Translations under genes and position numbers: made by a program | Notes under the pieces: model-generated | What the model saw: only the letters and a program-made list of their open reading frames with translations | Database searches by the model: none | What the model was told of the DNA's origin: nothing | In this document: in pieces, positions 8,034 through 15,364 of the stretch | Layout: each line of letters opens with the position of its first letter | Numbering within the stretch: the first letter of the stretch is position 1 | Assembly (NCBI GenBank): GCA_900472485.1 | Contig: UCII01000004.1 | Coordinates: 62,001-126,000, forward strand | Length of the DNA: 64,000 nt | DNA from: Hyphomicrobiales bacterium | GTDB lineage: Bacteria; Pseudomonadota; Alphaproteobacteria; Rhizobiales; Rhizobiaceae | Direction: 5' to 3'

Positions 8034-9407
8034 TCAGAGCATCGTGCCGCTGAGGATCAGCAGCGCGACCGAGAAGTAGATGACAAGGCCGGTGACATCG
8101 ACAAGTGTCGCGACGAACGGCGCCGAGGCGCTGGCTGGGTCTAGCCGTAGCTTCTGCAAGACGAATGGCAGCATCGAGCCGGCGAGCGAGCCGAAGGTGA
8201 CGATGCCGATGAGGGCAGCGAAAACCGTAAGTGCGACCAGCTGCCAGTGCGGGCCATAATCGAAGAGGCCGATGTTCTGCCAGAGCACGATGCGGGCGAA
8301 GCCGACGAGGCCGAGGATTGCGCCGAGCACGATACCCGTCGGCAACTCGCGGAAGGCCACGCGCCACCAGTCCGAGAGCTTGAGTTCGCCGAGCGCCAGC
8401 GCCCGGATGATGAGCGAGGTTGCCTGCGAGCCGGAATTGCCGCCGGAGCTCATGATCAGCGGAATGAAGAGCGTCAGCACGACGGCCTTTTCCAGCTCTC
8501 CCTCAAAATGCTGCATGGCGCTTGCCGTCAGCATTTCGCCCAGGAAGAGGGCTGCAAGCCAGCCGGCGCGCTTGCGGATCATGCCCGCAAAGCTGATCTT
8601 CATATAAGGTTGGCCGAGAGCTTCCATACCGCCGAACTTCTGGGCATCTTCGGTCGTATCGGCGATCATCGTGTCGATGACGTCGTCGACCGTAACAATG
8701 CCGAGCATCATGCCTTTATCATCGACGACCGGGAGCGCCAGCAGATCGTGGCGGCGGATCAGGCGGGCGACGTCCTCCTGCTTCATCAGCGGCGGTGCCG
8801 TGACCGGTACACCCTTCTGGGCCACGGTCAGGATGCAGGCATCCGGCTCGCCGGTGATGAGGCGGCGTAGCGTCACGACATGCAGCAGCACATGCGTCTC
8901 GTCATCGAGCACATAGATGGCATAGACCGTTTCGCGGGAGCGCTCGACCTGGCGAACGTGATCGAGCGTCTGGGCAACGGTCCAGCTCGCGAAAACGCTG
9001 ACGAATTCCGTCGTCATGATGCCGCCGGCCGTGCGTGGCGGATAGCCCATCAGGCTCTGGATCGCCTGCCTTGCATGCTCGTCGAACGTCGCGAACAGCC
9101 GAACGCGCGTGTCGACATCCATTTCGAGCAGCACGTCGGCGACGCGGTCGTTTGACATGCCATGCAGCAGGCGCGCCGCATCTGCATTGCCCATGACTTC
9201 GAGAATGGCGGGTGCGTTGCGCAGTTCCGGCCGGTCGAGAATGCGCACAGCGCGCTCTTCCGGCATTTTGGCGAGGATGCGGGCAGCCTCTGCCACGTCT
9301 GTTGCGTTCAGAGCCTCGACGCGTTCCGCGATAGTGACGGCGCGATTGTTATTGATGAATGCACGAGCGGCATTGCCGGCCCGCACGGGAAAGCTGTTGA
9401 TGTTCAT
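8034..9407 (-). CDS. mgtE: Magnesium transporter MgtE
   Basis: A 457-residue Mg2+ channel of the MgtE/SLC41 family. In order: an N-terminal superhelical domain (residues about 35-140, RAVRILDRPELRNAP), two CBS domains (about 145-265, ending VTVDDVIDTM), a connecting helix, and five membrane helices. The pore signature GGNSGSQAT is present near residue 348. In characterised MgtE, Mg2+ bound between the N and CBS domains closes the pore. The ATG at 9407 has GGAAAGG nine bases upstream, and that ribosome-binding site lies in a leader hairpin described separately. Confidence 0.97.
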   Translation of the reverse strand: MNINSFPVRAGNAARAFINNNRAVTIAERVEALNATDVAEAARILAKMPEERAVRILDRPELRNAPAILEVMGNADAARLLHGMSNDRVADVLLEMDVDTRVRLFATFDEHARQAIQSLMGYPPRTAGGIMTTEFVSVFASWTVAQTLDHVRQVERSRETVYAIYVLDDETHVLLHVVTLRRLITGEPDACILTVAQKGVPVTAPPLMKQEDVARLIRRHDLLALPVVDDKGMMLGIVTVDDVIDTMIADTTEDAQKFGGMEALGQPYMKISFAGMIRKRAGWLAALFLGEMLTASAMQHFEGELEKAVVLTLFIPLIMSSGGNSGSQATSLIIRALALGELKLSDWWRVAFRELPTGIVLGAILGLVGFARIVLWQNIGLFDYGPHWQLVALTVFAALIGIVTFGSLAGSMLPFVLQKLRLDPASASAPFVATLVDVTGLVIYFSVALLILSGTML

Positions 9408-9411
9408 TATA

Positions 9412-9470
9412 GCTCGCCTTTCCGGTCGATCCGCCGTCGTAGCGGATCGTGGCGAGCCGACAGGAGTCGG
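9412..9470 (-). promoter_or_regulatory. Structured mRNA leader of mgtE; hairpin covers the ribosome-binding site (candidate)
   Basis: In the mgtE transcript, GGCTCGCC is complementary to GGCGAGC (plus-strand 9451-9457 with 9412-9418). Inside that outer 7-bp helix an 8-bp helix closes a seven-base loop (9427-9434 with 9442-9449). The 3' arm of the outer helix contains the last bases of the GGAAAGG ribosome-binding site (9417-9423). Directly upstream is a second small hairpin (CCGAC, TCCT, GTCGG). The pairing is seen in the sequence; a regulatory role, for example Mg-dependent, is inference. I do not recognise a known riboswitch class. Confidence 0.5.
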
Positions 9471-9714
9471 TTAGTGCACGAATGCTACTGACGGCAAAGG
9501 CAATCGACTACTACTGTCGCTAGGCATCGAAAGATGGCTCCGGTTAATCGGTATGGAAAACGCTGTTCCCCACGTGCGGAGAAGTCGCGCCGAAGGCATG
9601 AAAAGTCAAGAGGCGGACACGCCTAAATACTCGATCCTGCGATAAAAATTTGTTTAGGCGGCTGCAAATTTTTGCGATGCAACAAAACCTGGTGCCAATG
9701 CGTTAAAACAAGGT

Positions 9715-9737
9715 GGCCGGACGACATTCGCCCGGCC
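9715..9737 (-). terminator. Weak candidate terminator downstream of the quinone-reductase gene
   Basis: A 6-bp stem GGCCGG/CCGGCC with an 11-base loop, followed on the minus strand by ACC and a T-rich stretch (TTGTTTT). It lies 24 bases after the stop of the minus-strand reductase. The T-tract is interrupted, so confidence is low. Confidence 0.4.
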
Positions 9738-9761
9738 CGATCTGTCGCAAATATTGGCCAC

Positions 9762-10775
9762 TCAGAAGCCGGCCAGAACGACCTTACCCTTCATCTTGCC
9801 GGTCTCGACGAGGGCATGCGCCTTCTTGAGATTGGCGGCATTGATCGAGCCCGCGGTCTCGGTCAGCGTCGACCTGATCTTGCCGGCATCCACCAGTTCG
9901 GCGATCTTCGTCAACAGCTTGTGCTGCTCGATCACGTCGGCCGTGTTGTAGAGGGGGCGGGTGAACATCATCTCCCAATGGATCGATACCGCCTTCCACT
10001 TGAAGGGCACGACATCGAATGTCTTCGGATCGTCGATGAGGCCAAATCGGCCCTGCGGCGCGATAGCCTCCACAATCGAGCCGGTATGATCTGATGTGTT
10101 GGTGGTCGAGAAGACGAAGGCCGGGGCGCCGATGCCGAGCGCCTCGATCTGCGGAGCAAGCGGCTTCGAATGGTCGATGACGTGATGGGCGCCGAGCTCC
10201 TTGACCCAGGCCTGCGTTTCCGGGCGGGATGCCGTGGCGATGATGGTGAGATCGGTCAGCGCGCGGGCGATCTGGATGGCGATCGATCCGACGCCGCCGG
10301 CCCCGCCGATGATGAGAATGGCATTGGCCGCGCCGGGAACCGGATCCTGCACTTTCAGCCGGTCGAACAGCACCTCATAGGCGGTGATCGAGGTCAACGG
10401 TAAGGCGGCAGCGGCCGGAAAATCCAGGCTTTCCGGCTTGGCGCCGACGATGCGCTCGTCGACGAGGTGGAATTCGGCATTCGAACCGTCGCGATTGATG
10501 GCACCCGCATAGAAGACTTCGTCTCCCGGCTTGAACATGGTGACCTCGGACCCGACCGCCTTGACGATGCCGGCGGCGTCCCAGCCAATAATCTTGTACT
10601 CCCCTTCGGGCGGGGCGACGTTGGCGCGGACCTTGATATCGACCGGATTGACGGAAACCGCCTTCACTTCGACCAGCAGGTCACGGCCTTTTGCTTCGGG
10701 CGTCGGCAGCTCTATGTCGATCAGCGATGTCTCTGCGGAGATGGGTTGCGGTTGCTTGTAGGCGACTGCACGCAT
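9762..10775 (-). CDS. Zinc-independent MDR-type alcohol dehydrogenase / NADPH:quinone reductase
   Basis: A 337-residue medium-chain dehydrogenase/reductase. The N-terminal GroES-like domain (KAVSVNPVDIKVR) is followed by the Rossmann motif IIGGAGGVGSIAIQIAR at residues about 155-170. The structural- and catalytic-zinc cysteines of classical alcohol dehydrogenases are missing, which places it with quinone oxidoreductase-like (ZADH/QOR) enzymes. It is divergent from an HxlR-type regulator across a 104-base region with two dyads, the arrangement known for redox-sensing HxlR regulators that control a quinone reductase. The substrate is inferred from this context. Confidence 0.9.
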   Translation of the reverse strand: MRAVAYKQPQPISAETSLIDIELPTPEAKGRDLLVEVKAVSVNPVDIKVRANVAPPEGEYKIIGWDAAGIVKAVGSEVTMFKPGDEVFYAGAINRDGSNAEFHLVDERIVGAKPESLDFPAAAALPLTSITAYEVLFDRLKVQDPVPGAANAILIIGGAGGVGSIAIQIARALTDLTIIATASRPETQAWVKELGAHHVIDHSKPLAPQIEALGIGAPAFVFSTTNTSDHTGSIVEAIAPQGRFGLIDDPKTFDVVPFKWKAVSIHWEMMFTRPLYNTADVIEQHKLLTKIAELVDAGKIRSTLTETAGSINAANLKKAHALVETGKMKGKVVLAGF

Positions 10776-10830
10776 GGGAGAAGCTCCTGGGTTGGTTGCA
10801 CAGAGGCTAGATGCGCATTATCCTTAAGAG

Positions 10831-10864
10831 GTGCAAGAATGCACAATTTCTGTACGTAGGTACA
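10831..10864. promoter_or_regulatory. Tandem dyad operators between the reductase and HxlR genes (candidate)
   Basis: Two palindromes: GTGCA-AGAA-TGCAC (10831-10844) and TGTAC-GTAG-GTACA (10851-10864), each with 5-base arms and a 4-base spacer. Their centres are exactly 20 bp apart, two turns of the helix, so two dimers could bind the same face. Binding by the neighbouring HxlR regulator is inference. Confidence 0.55.
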
Positions 10865-10879
10865 AAAAGGATACTGTCG

Positions 10880-11284
10880 ATGTCGGTTCCCCGCTCCAAG
10901 CTCGTCGGAAATTTTCCAGGTTGCCCGGTCGAGGCGACGCTGAGCGTGCTCGACGGCAAATGGAAGGGCGTGATCCTGTTTCACCTGATGGAGGGAACAC
11001 TGCGCTTCAACGAAATCCGCCGCAAGCTGCCATCGGTGACGCAGCGTATGCTGACCAAGCAATTGCGGGAACTGGAAGAATCCGGGCTGCTGTCACGTAC
11101 CGTCTTTCCGGTTGTGCCGCCTCGCGTCGAATATGCGCTGACGCCGCTTGGCGCCAGCCTGGGCCCGATCATCAAGGCGATGGCCGTCTGGGGCGAGGAG
11201 AATGTATTTTGCCATGACGGGCGCCAGCAGCTGGGCGCCCCAGGGATGTCATGCGCGCCCGGTGCGGCGCTCCAGGCCAACTGA
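10880..11284 (+). CDS. HxlR-family winged-helix transcriptional regulator
   Basis: A 134-residue HxlR regulator. The family opening CPVEATLSVLDGKWKGVILFHL-like segment starts with Cys15, the position of the redox-sensing cysteine in several HxlR proteins. It continues with FNEIRRKLPSVTQRMLTKQLRELEESGLL (recognition helix region) and the wing PPRVEYALTPLG. The start MSVPRSK has AAAAGGA eight bases upstream; a frame from 10811 would run back through the operator region. The last 36 bases overlap the convergent MFS gene. Its likely target is the divergent quinone reductase. Confidence 0.92.
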   Translation: MSVPRSKLVGNFPGCPVEATLSVLDGKWKGVILFHLMEGTLRFNEIRRKLPSVTQRMLTKQLRELEESGLLSRTVFPVVPPRVEYALTPLGASLGPIIKAMAVWGEENVFCHDGRQQLGAPGMSCAPGAALQAN

Positions 11285-12466
11285 AACGGCGAAGACGGCA
11301 AGACCGGCAACGGAAAGAACCGCGCCGACATAGCCAGTGGCAGCAGCCGTAAAGCCCCAGGAGATCACCAGCCCGCCAAGCCAGGCGCCGAGCGCATTGG
11401 CGATGTTGAAGGCGGAGTGATTGGAGGCGGCAGCGAGGGTCTGTGCATCCGCGGCCACATCCATCAGCCGTGTCTGTACTGCCGGGCAGGCGGCAAAGCC
11501 GCAGCCGATGAGGAAGACGCAGATGCAGAGCATGATCGGGTTAGCCGCCGTCAGAGAGAAGAGCGTCATGATGACGATATTGAAGATCATCATGCCGCCG
11601 ATCGTGCCCTTAATCGAGATATCGCCAAGGCGGGAACCGACGATGTTGCCGACATTCATGCCGATGCCGAAGAGAGCCAGCACGATCGGCACCATGGCGG
11701 AGCCAAGGCCGGCGACTTCGGTCGTCGTCGTGGCGACATAGCTGAAGATCGAAAACATGCCACCGAAGCCGACGGCAGCGACGCCGAGAGAAAGCCAGAC
11801 CTGGATGCGCTTCAGCGCACCGAGTTCACGGGCGATGCTGGCGCCTCCCTCGACCCTGTCCTTGGGAAGGAAGAGGGCGATCAGCAGCATGGTGGCGAGG
11901 CCGATAGCGCCGACCATCATGAAGGCTGCGCGCCAATTCAGAAGCTGTCCGAGGAAGGTGGCGATCGGCGTGCCGATCAGCGTCGCGATCGTGAGGCCGA
12001 GCATGACCTGGCCGACAGCGCGCACGCGGCGGTGGACCGGCACCATGGAGGCGGCGACAAGCGCCGCGACGCCGAAATAGGCACCATGCGGCAGGCCGGT
12101 GATGAAACGCAGCGCCGTGAAGCTTTCGAAAGTCGGTGCGAAGGCGCTGGAAATATTGCCCGCGGCAAAGATCGCCATCATCAGCAGGAGCAGCGTGCGG
12201 CGCGCCATCTTGGCGGCGAGCACGGCGATGATTGGTGCACCGACGACGACGCCGAGCGCATAGGCGCTGATCACATGACCTGCTTCCGGAGTGGTGACGC
12301 CGAAGGTGTCGGCAACATTGGGCAGAAGTCCCATGATGACGAATTCACCCGTGCCGATACCGAAGCTGCCGACGGCCAGCGCCAAAGTCACCAGCGCTAT
12401 GGCGGTGCGAGACGGCGCTTCGACGATGGTCTGGCTATCGAGGGCCTCGACGGAAATATCGCTCAC
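11249..12466 (-). CDS. MFS transporter, DHA1-type drug/sugar exporter
   Basis: A 405-residue, twelve-helix major facilitator protein. Helix 1 carries GIGTGEFVIMGLLP, typical of the AraJ/YdhP-like DHA1 group, followed by TPEAGHVISAYALGVVVGAP and the loop 2-3 region AAKMARRTLL. A central cytoplasmic loop (LPKDRVEGGASIAREL) separates the two six-helix halves. These exporters expel drugs or sugars; substrate here is unknown. Its 3' end overlaps the convergent HxlR gene by 36 bases, so the two transcripts would share complementary ends. Confidence 0.92.
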   Translation of the reverse strand: MSDISVEALDSQTIVEAPSRTAIALVTLALAVGSFGIGTGEFVIMGLLPNVADTFGVTTPEAGHVISAYALGVVVGAPIIAVLAAKMARRTLLLLMMAIFAAGNISSAFAPTFESFTALRFITGLPHGAYFGVAALVAASMVPVHRRVRAVGQVMLGLTIATLIGTPIATFLGQLLNWRAAFMMVGAIGLATMLLIALFLPKDRVEGGASIARELGALKRIQVWLSLGVAAVGFGGMFSIFSYVATTTTEVAGLGSAMVPIVLALFGIGMNVGNIVGSRLGDISIKGTIGGMMIFNIVIMTLFSLTAANPIMLCICVFLIGCGFAACPAVQTRLMDVAADAQTLAAASNHSAFNIANALGAWLGGLVISWGFTAAATGYVGAVLSVAGLAVFAVSVGLERRTGRA

Positions 12467-12783
12467 GGAAACTCCTTGGGCGGCACACGAAATTCAAGCG
12501 CCGCGAATGATGCGGCAAATCCCGGCATTCGGCGCTCAGTGCATCAAAATGGAATAAGGGACACGCGGGCATGGACACACCCTTGTTGATACTATCAATG
12601 AGGGCAATGTTTCTGTCGCGTGCATTTTTTGCAGTGCAGCATGGCGGATCATGCATAAGTGCGCTGCAGCCGATCTCGGCGAAACGGCTACAGCGCTTGA
12701 AATCGTTCTCTCCAAAACCATCTGAGAAGAAGCGCACGGGCCTTAGCCCCTGATACAATTTGCGGAACGACCGAGAGCCCCCG
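12467..12783. other. Intergenic region with a long dyad, between the MFS and lipid-kinase genes
   Basis: 317 bases between two divergent genes, so it should contain both promoters. It holds a conspicuous palindrome at 12580-12604, listed separately. A 60-codon plus-strand frame crosses the palindrome but has no ribosome-binding site and no family features. Confidence 0.5.
12580..12604. promoter_or_regulatory. 25-bp dyad, candidate operator
   Basis: CCCT-tg-TTGATA-C-TATCAA-tg-AGGG: ten paired bases on each side around a single central base, interrupted only by a two-base mismatch in each arm. It lies between divergent promoters. It resembles an FNR/FixK box (TTGAT-N4-ATCAA) but has a three-base spacer, so I do not assign it to that family. 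Confidence 0.45.
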
Positions 12784-13731
12784 ATGAAGTTGATCGGCTT
12801 TTTCAATCGCGATGGCGGAACGTTCCGCACGACTGACATGGCTGCCTATGAAAAGAGAGCGGAGCAGGTCTTCCGTGACGCCGGTCACGATTTCGAAGCT
12901 GTTGTCGTGGAGGGGCGCAACGTCGTCTCGGCGATGGAGCGTGCTGCACGCCGCGACGACATTGACGGGATCGTTGCGGGCGGCGGCGATGGCACGATTT
13001 CGGCTGCTGCGGCCATCGCCTGGAAAAACGGCGTCGCCCTCGGTGTCATTCCGGCTGGCACTATGAACCTCTTTGCCCGTTCTCTGCGCCTGCCGCTCGA
13101 CATATGGCAGACGCTGAACGTGCTCGCGACGGGTGAGGTCGACAATGTCGATATCGGCAGCGCCAACGGTCGTGCTTTCATTCATCAGTTTTCAGCGGGC
13201 TTGCATGCGCGCATGGTCCGCTACCGCAATGGCTATACCTATCGCTCCCGCATCGGAAAGATGTCAGCCAGTACCCGCGCGGCCTTCGGCGTCATCGCCA
13301 ATCCTCCGGAATTCGACGTCGACTTCGAGGCCGGTGACATTCGCGAGCGCCGGCACGTCTCGGCGATCTCCGTCTCCAACAATCCCTTCGGCGCCAATGC
13401 GCTGCTGTATGCCGACAGCTTGCGCAGCGGCGAGCTGGGTTTCTACACGGCAAAGCCCCTGCGGCCGCTCGGCGTCGCCCGGCTTGCTATCGACATGCTG
13501 CGTGGCCGGGTTCGCGAAAATGCCGATGTCATGGTCATGCACGCGCCTGAGGTGCATTTGCATTTCCCGAAACTGCGCCAGCTCGCCAACTGCGTCATGG
13601 ATGGCGAATTATTGCCGCTCGAGCGCGATGTGACGCTCAAGGTGCATCCGGGTGAGCTCAAGGTGATGGTGCGAGAGGGGACGGCCGCCAGCGTTGCGCG
13701 CGAAGGCGCCGTCGACAGCGTCGCTATTTGA
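12784..13731 (+). CDS. Diacylglycerol kinase-family lipid kinase (YegS/DagK catalytic domain)
   Basis: A 315-residue protein with the DAGK catalytic domain. The nucleotide-binding signature GGGDGT is at residues 66-71, and IPAGTMNLFAR at about 87-97 corresponds to the conserved GTxNxxAR motif of the family. The C-terminal half is the beta-sandwich domain seen in YegS and sphingosine kinases (SAISVSNNPFGANALLYAD). The start MKLIGFFN is the natural family start, although a frame opens at 12760. Lipid substrate not determinable. It converges on the glutamine-synthetase-like gene. Confidence 0.93.
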   Translation: MKLIGFFNRDGGTFRTTDMAAYEKRAEQVFRDAGHDFEAVVVEGRNVVSAMERAARRDDIDGIVAGGGDGTISAAAAIAWKNGVALGVIPAGTMNLFARSLRLPLDIWQTLNVLATGEVDNVDIGSANGRAFIHQFSAGLHARMVRYRNGYTYRSRIGKMSASTRAAFGVIANPPEFDVDFEAGDIRERRHVSAISVSNNPFGANALLYADSLRSGELGFYTAKPLRPLGVARLAIDMLRGRVRENADVMVMHAPEVHLHFPKLRQLANCVMDGELLPLERDVTLKVHPGELKVMVREGTAASVAREGAVDSVAI

Positions 13732-13736
13732 CGGAT

Positions 13737-15077
13737 TCAGAGACGGGGCAGGTAGGTCCTGTAATCGAAATCGGAAACCGTGCGCAGGTGGCCGAGCGCT
13801 TCCTTATGCTTCGTCTCGCCGTAGAGCTTCTGATACCGCTCGCCGAAAATGTCGGCAACGAAGGCTGACCCTCGGAAGCGCTCCACCGCCGTCAGAAAAT
13901 CATGCGTCAGCTTGGGCGCATCGGCCGGCGCATGAGCCGGTGTCGTCTCTTCACCGGGATCGAGGTCGTTCTCCAGGCCGAGCAACATGCCGCCTAGGAT
14001 TGCCGCCAGCATGAGATAGGGATTGGCATCCGCACCGGCGACGCGGTGTTCGATGCGTGCGCCTGGCCCATCCTTCTCTGGAATGCGCACGGCCGTGCCG
14101 CGATGACCGAAGCCCCAGGTCAGATCGACAGGGGCAAAGGAGCCTGGTTGGAACCGTCGATAGGAATTGGCATAGGGTGCAAAGACCAGCTGCGCGTCCT
14201 GCAACGTCTGTAGCAGTCCCGCGCAGATCGACTTCAGTCTCTTCGGCTCACCGCCCGCAGCATCGAGGACATTGCGCCCTTGAGCGTCGATGATACTCGC
14301 ATGCACATGCAGCCCCGAGCCGGCATGGTCGGTATAGGGTTTTGCCATGCAGGTCGATTTCAGGCCATGCTTGCGCGCCGCCTGCTCGGCCACGCGCTTC
14401 AGCATGATGCAATCATCCGCTGCCGCCAGCGCATCCGGGCGATGCAGCAGGTTGACCTCGAACTGGCCGGGACCAAATTCCGCCGTCGTCGCATCCGCCG
14501 GCAACCCCTGCGCCCGGGCGTAGGCGCGCAACGTTTCGAGGTAATCGTCAAGGAGATCGACGGCATCCATGTCATAGAGCTGAAAGCCGTTGGGCTCACC
14601 CTGATAGGTTAGGGCAGGCGGCGGCGACGGGACGCCTCTGTCGCGCCAGTCTCCGGCCAGAAGGTAGAATTCCAGCTCGGTCGCGATGACGGGCGTCAAG
14701 CCGAGCGCCTTGTAGCGATCGACAACGGCCGAAAGAATAGCGCGCGGATCCTGGAAGCTCGGGCTGCCGTCGAGCTCGTGCATGGTGGCGAGCACCTGCT
14801 TCGATCCCGCCGGCGCCCAGGGCATGTCGGCGAGCGTGCGCTTGTCGGCGACACAGGTCCCGTCCGGATCTCCGATCGCCAGCGACAGGCCGGTAATATC
14901 GTCATTGTCATCGCCCCAGATATCGAGCGATTGCGTCGAAGTCGGCAGCCGTACGGCGCCGAACCAGACCTTCTTTTCGGCTGAAATCGGGATCTGCTTG
15001 CCGCGCAGCCGGCCGTTCATGTCCGAGATCAGCACCTCGATGCGCGCGTTACCTTCGGTTGCGTTGTCGGCCGCCAT
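13737..15077 (-). CDS. Glutamine synthetase-family ligase, gamma-glutamylputrescine synthetase-like (PuuA type)
   Basis: A 446-residue member of the glutamine synthetase fold. The N-terminal beta-grasp (IEVLISDMNGRLRGKQI) is followed by the catalytic barrel with GPGQFEVNLLH, AKPYTDHAGSGLHVHAS and the C-terminal RIEHRVAGADANPYLMLAAILGG. These are GS residues for ATP, metal and glutamate, but the segments fit the PuuA/FluG-like branch used in polyamine breakdown better than GlnA. A class-III aminotransferase of the putrescine type is encoded divergently across a repeat element, which supports a role in gamma-glutamylated polyamine degradation. Exact amine is inferred. Confidence 0.9.
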   Translation of the reverse strand: MAADNATEGNARIEVLISDMNGRLRGKQIPISAEKKVWFGAVRLPTSTQSLDIWGDDNDDITGLSLAIGDPDGTCVADKRTLADMPWAPAGSKQVLATMHELDGSPSFQDPRAILSAVVDRYKALGLTPVIATELEFYLLAGDWRDRGVPSPPPALTYQGEPNGFQLYDMDAVDLLDDYLETLRAYARAQGLPADATTAEFGPGQFEVNLLHRPDALAAADDCIMLKRVAEQAARKHGLKSTCMAKPYTDHAGSGLHVHASIIDAQGRNVLDAAGGEPKRLKSICAGLLQTLQDAQLVFAPYANSYRRFQPGSFAPVDLTWGFGHRGTAVRIPEKDGPGARIEHRVAGADANPYLMLAAILGGMLLGLENDLDPGEETTPAHAPADAPKLTHDFLTAVERFRGSAFVADIFGERYQKLYGETKHKEALGHLRTVSDFDYRTYLPRL

Positions 15078-15163
15078 GCTCTTGTAAATCCCCGATGCTC
15101 ACGGCATGGTCGTAAACCAAGATAGCTTGCAGTCAAGTGTGGTCAGTCTCGGTCCACGTGCCC

Positions 15164-15296
15164 GGCCCCTCACCCTAGCCCTCTCCCCGCATGTGCGGGG
15201 AGAGGGGACTCTCCATTGCCCAACTTCGCTCATAGCGGCGTAGCACGAAAAACTCCCTCGCCCCGTTTTACGGGGAGAGGGCCGGGGTGAGGGGCC
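15164..15296. repeat. RIME-type palindromic intergenic repeat
   Basis: A 133-bp inverted repeat. The left end (GGCCCCTCACCC...) and right end (...GGGTGAGGGGCC) match at about 24 of 26 positions. Inside are two small perfect hairpins, CCCCGCATGTGCGGGG near 15186 and CCCCGTTTTACGGGG near 15260. This is the appearance of the Rhizobium-specific intergenic mosaic elements found in many copies on rhizobial chromosomes. It lies between two divergent genes and could interfere with readthrough or form a long RNA hairpin. Confidence 0.88.
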
Positions 15297-15364
15297 ATGC
15301 ACAGAATCGCGGCATCGGCAGACTTGCCTGACAAGCCGAAATTTAAACGGGGTTCCATTCAACC

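Larger units (their letters stand above)
9408..9761. other. Intergenic region between mgtE and the quinone-reductase gene
   Basis: 354 bases. The part next to mgtE holds its structured leader. Further away there is an inverted repeat CGCCTAAA / TTTAGGCG (9620-9627 and 9653-9660) around an AT-rich stretch, and near 9715-9737 a weak terminator-like hairpin behind the quinone-reductase gene. No open frame with coding features was found. Confidence 0.5.

Noticed and set aside
12580..12604. FNR/FixK anaerobox
   Set aside because: Half-sites TTGAT and ATCAA match, but the spacer is three bases instead of four, so helical phasing is wrong for that family.
12571..12753. 60-codon frame in the MFS / lipid-kinase gap
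   Set aside because: No ribosome-binding site, contains the palindrome and shows no family features.
15164..15296. Repeated hairpins taken as CRISPR
   Set aside because: Only two internal hairpins of different sequence inside one palindrome; no regular repeat-spacer pattern and no cas gene.
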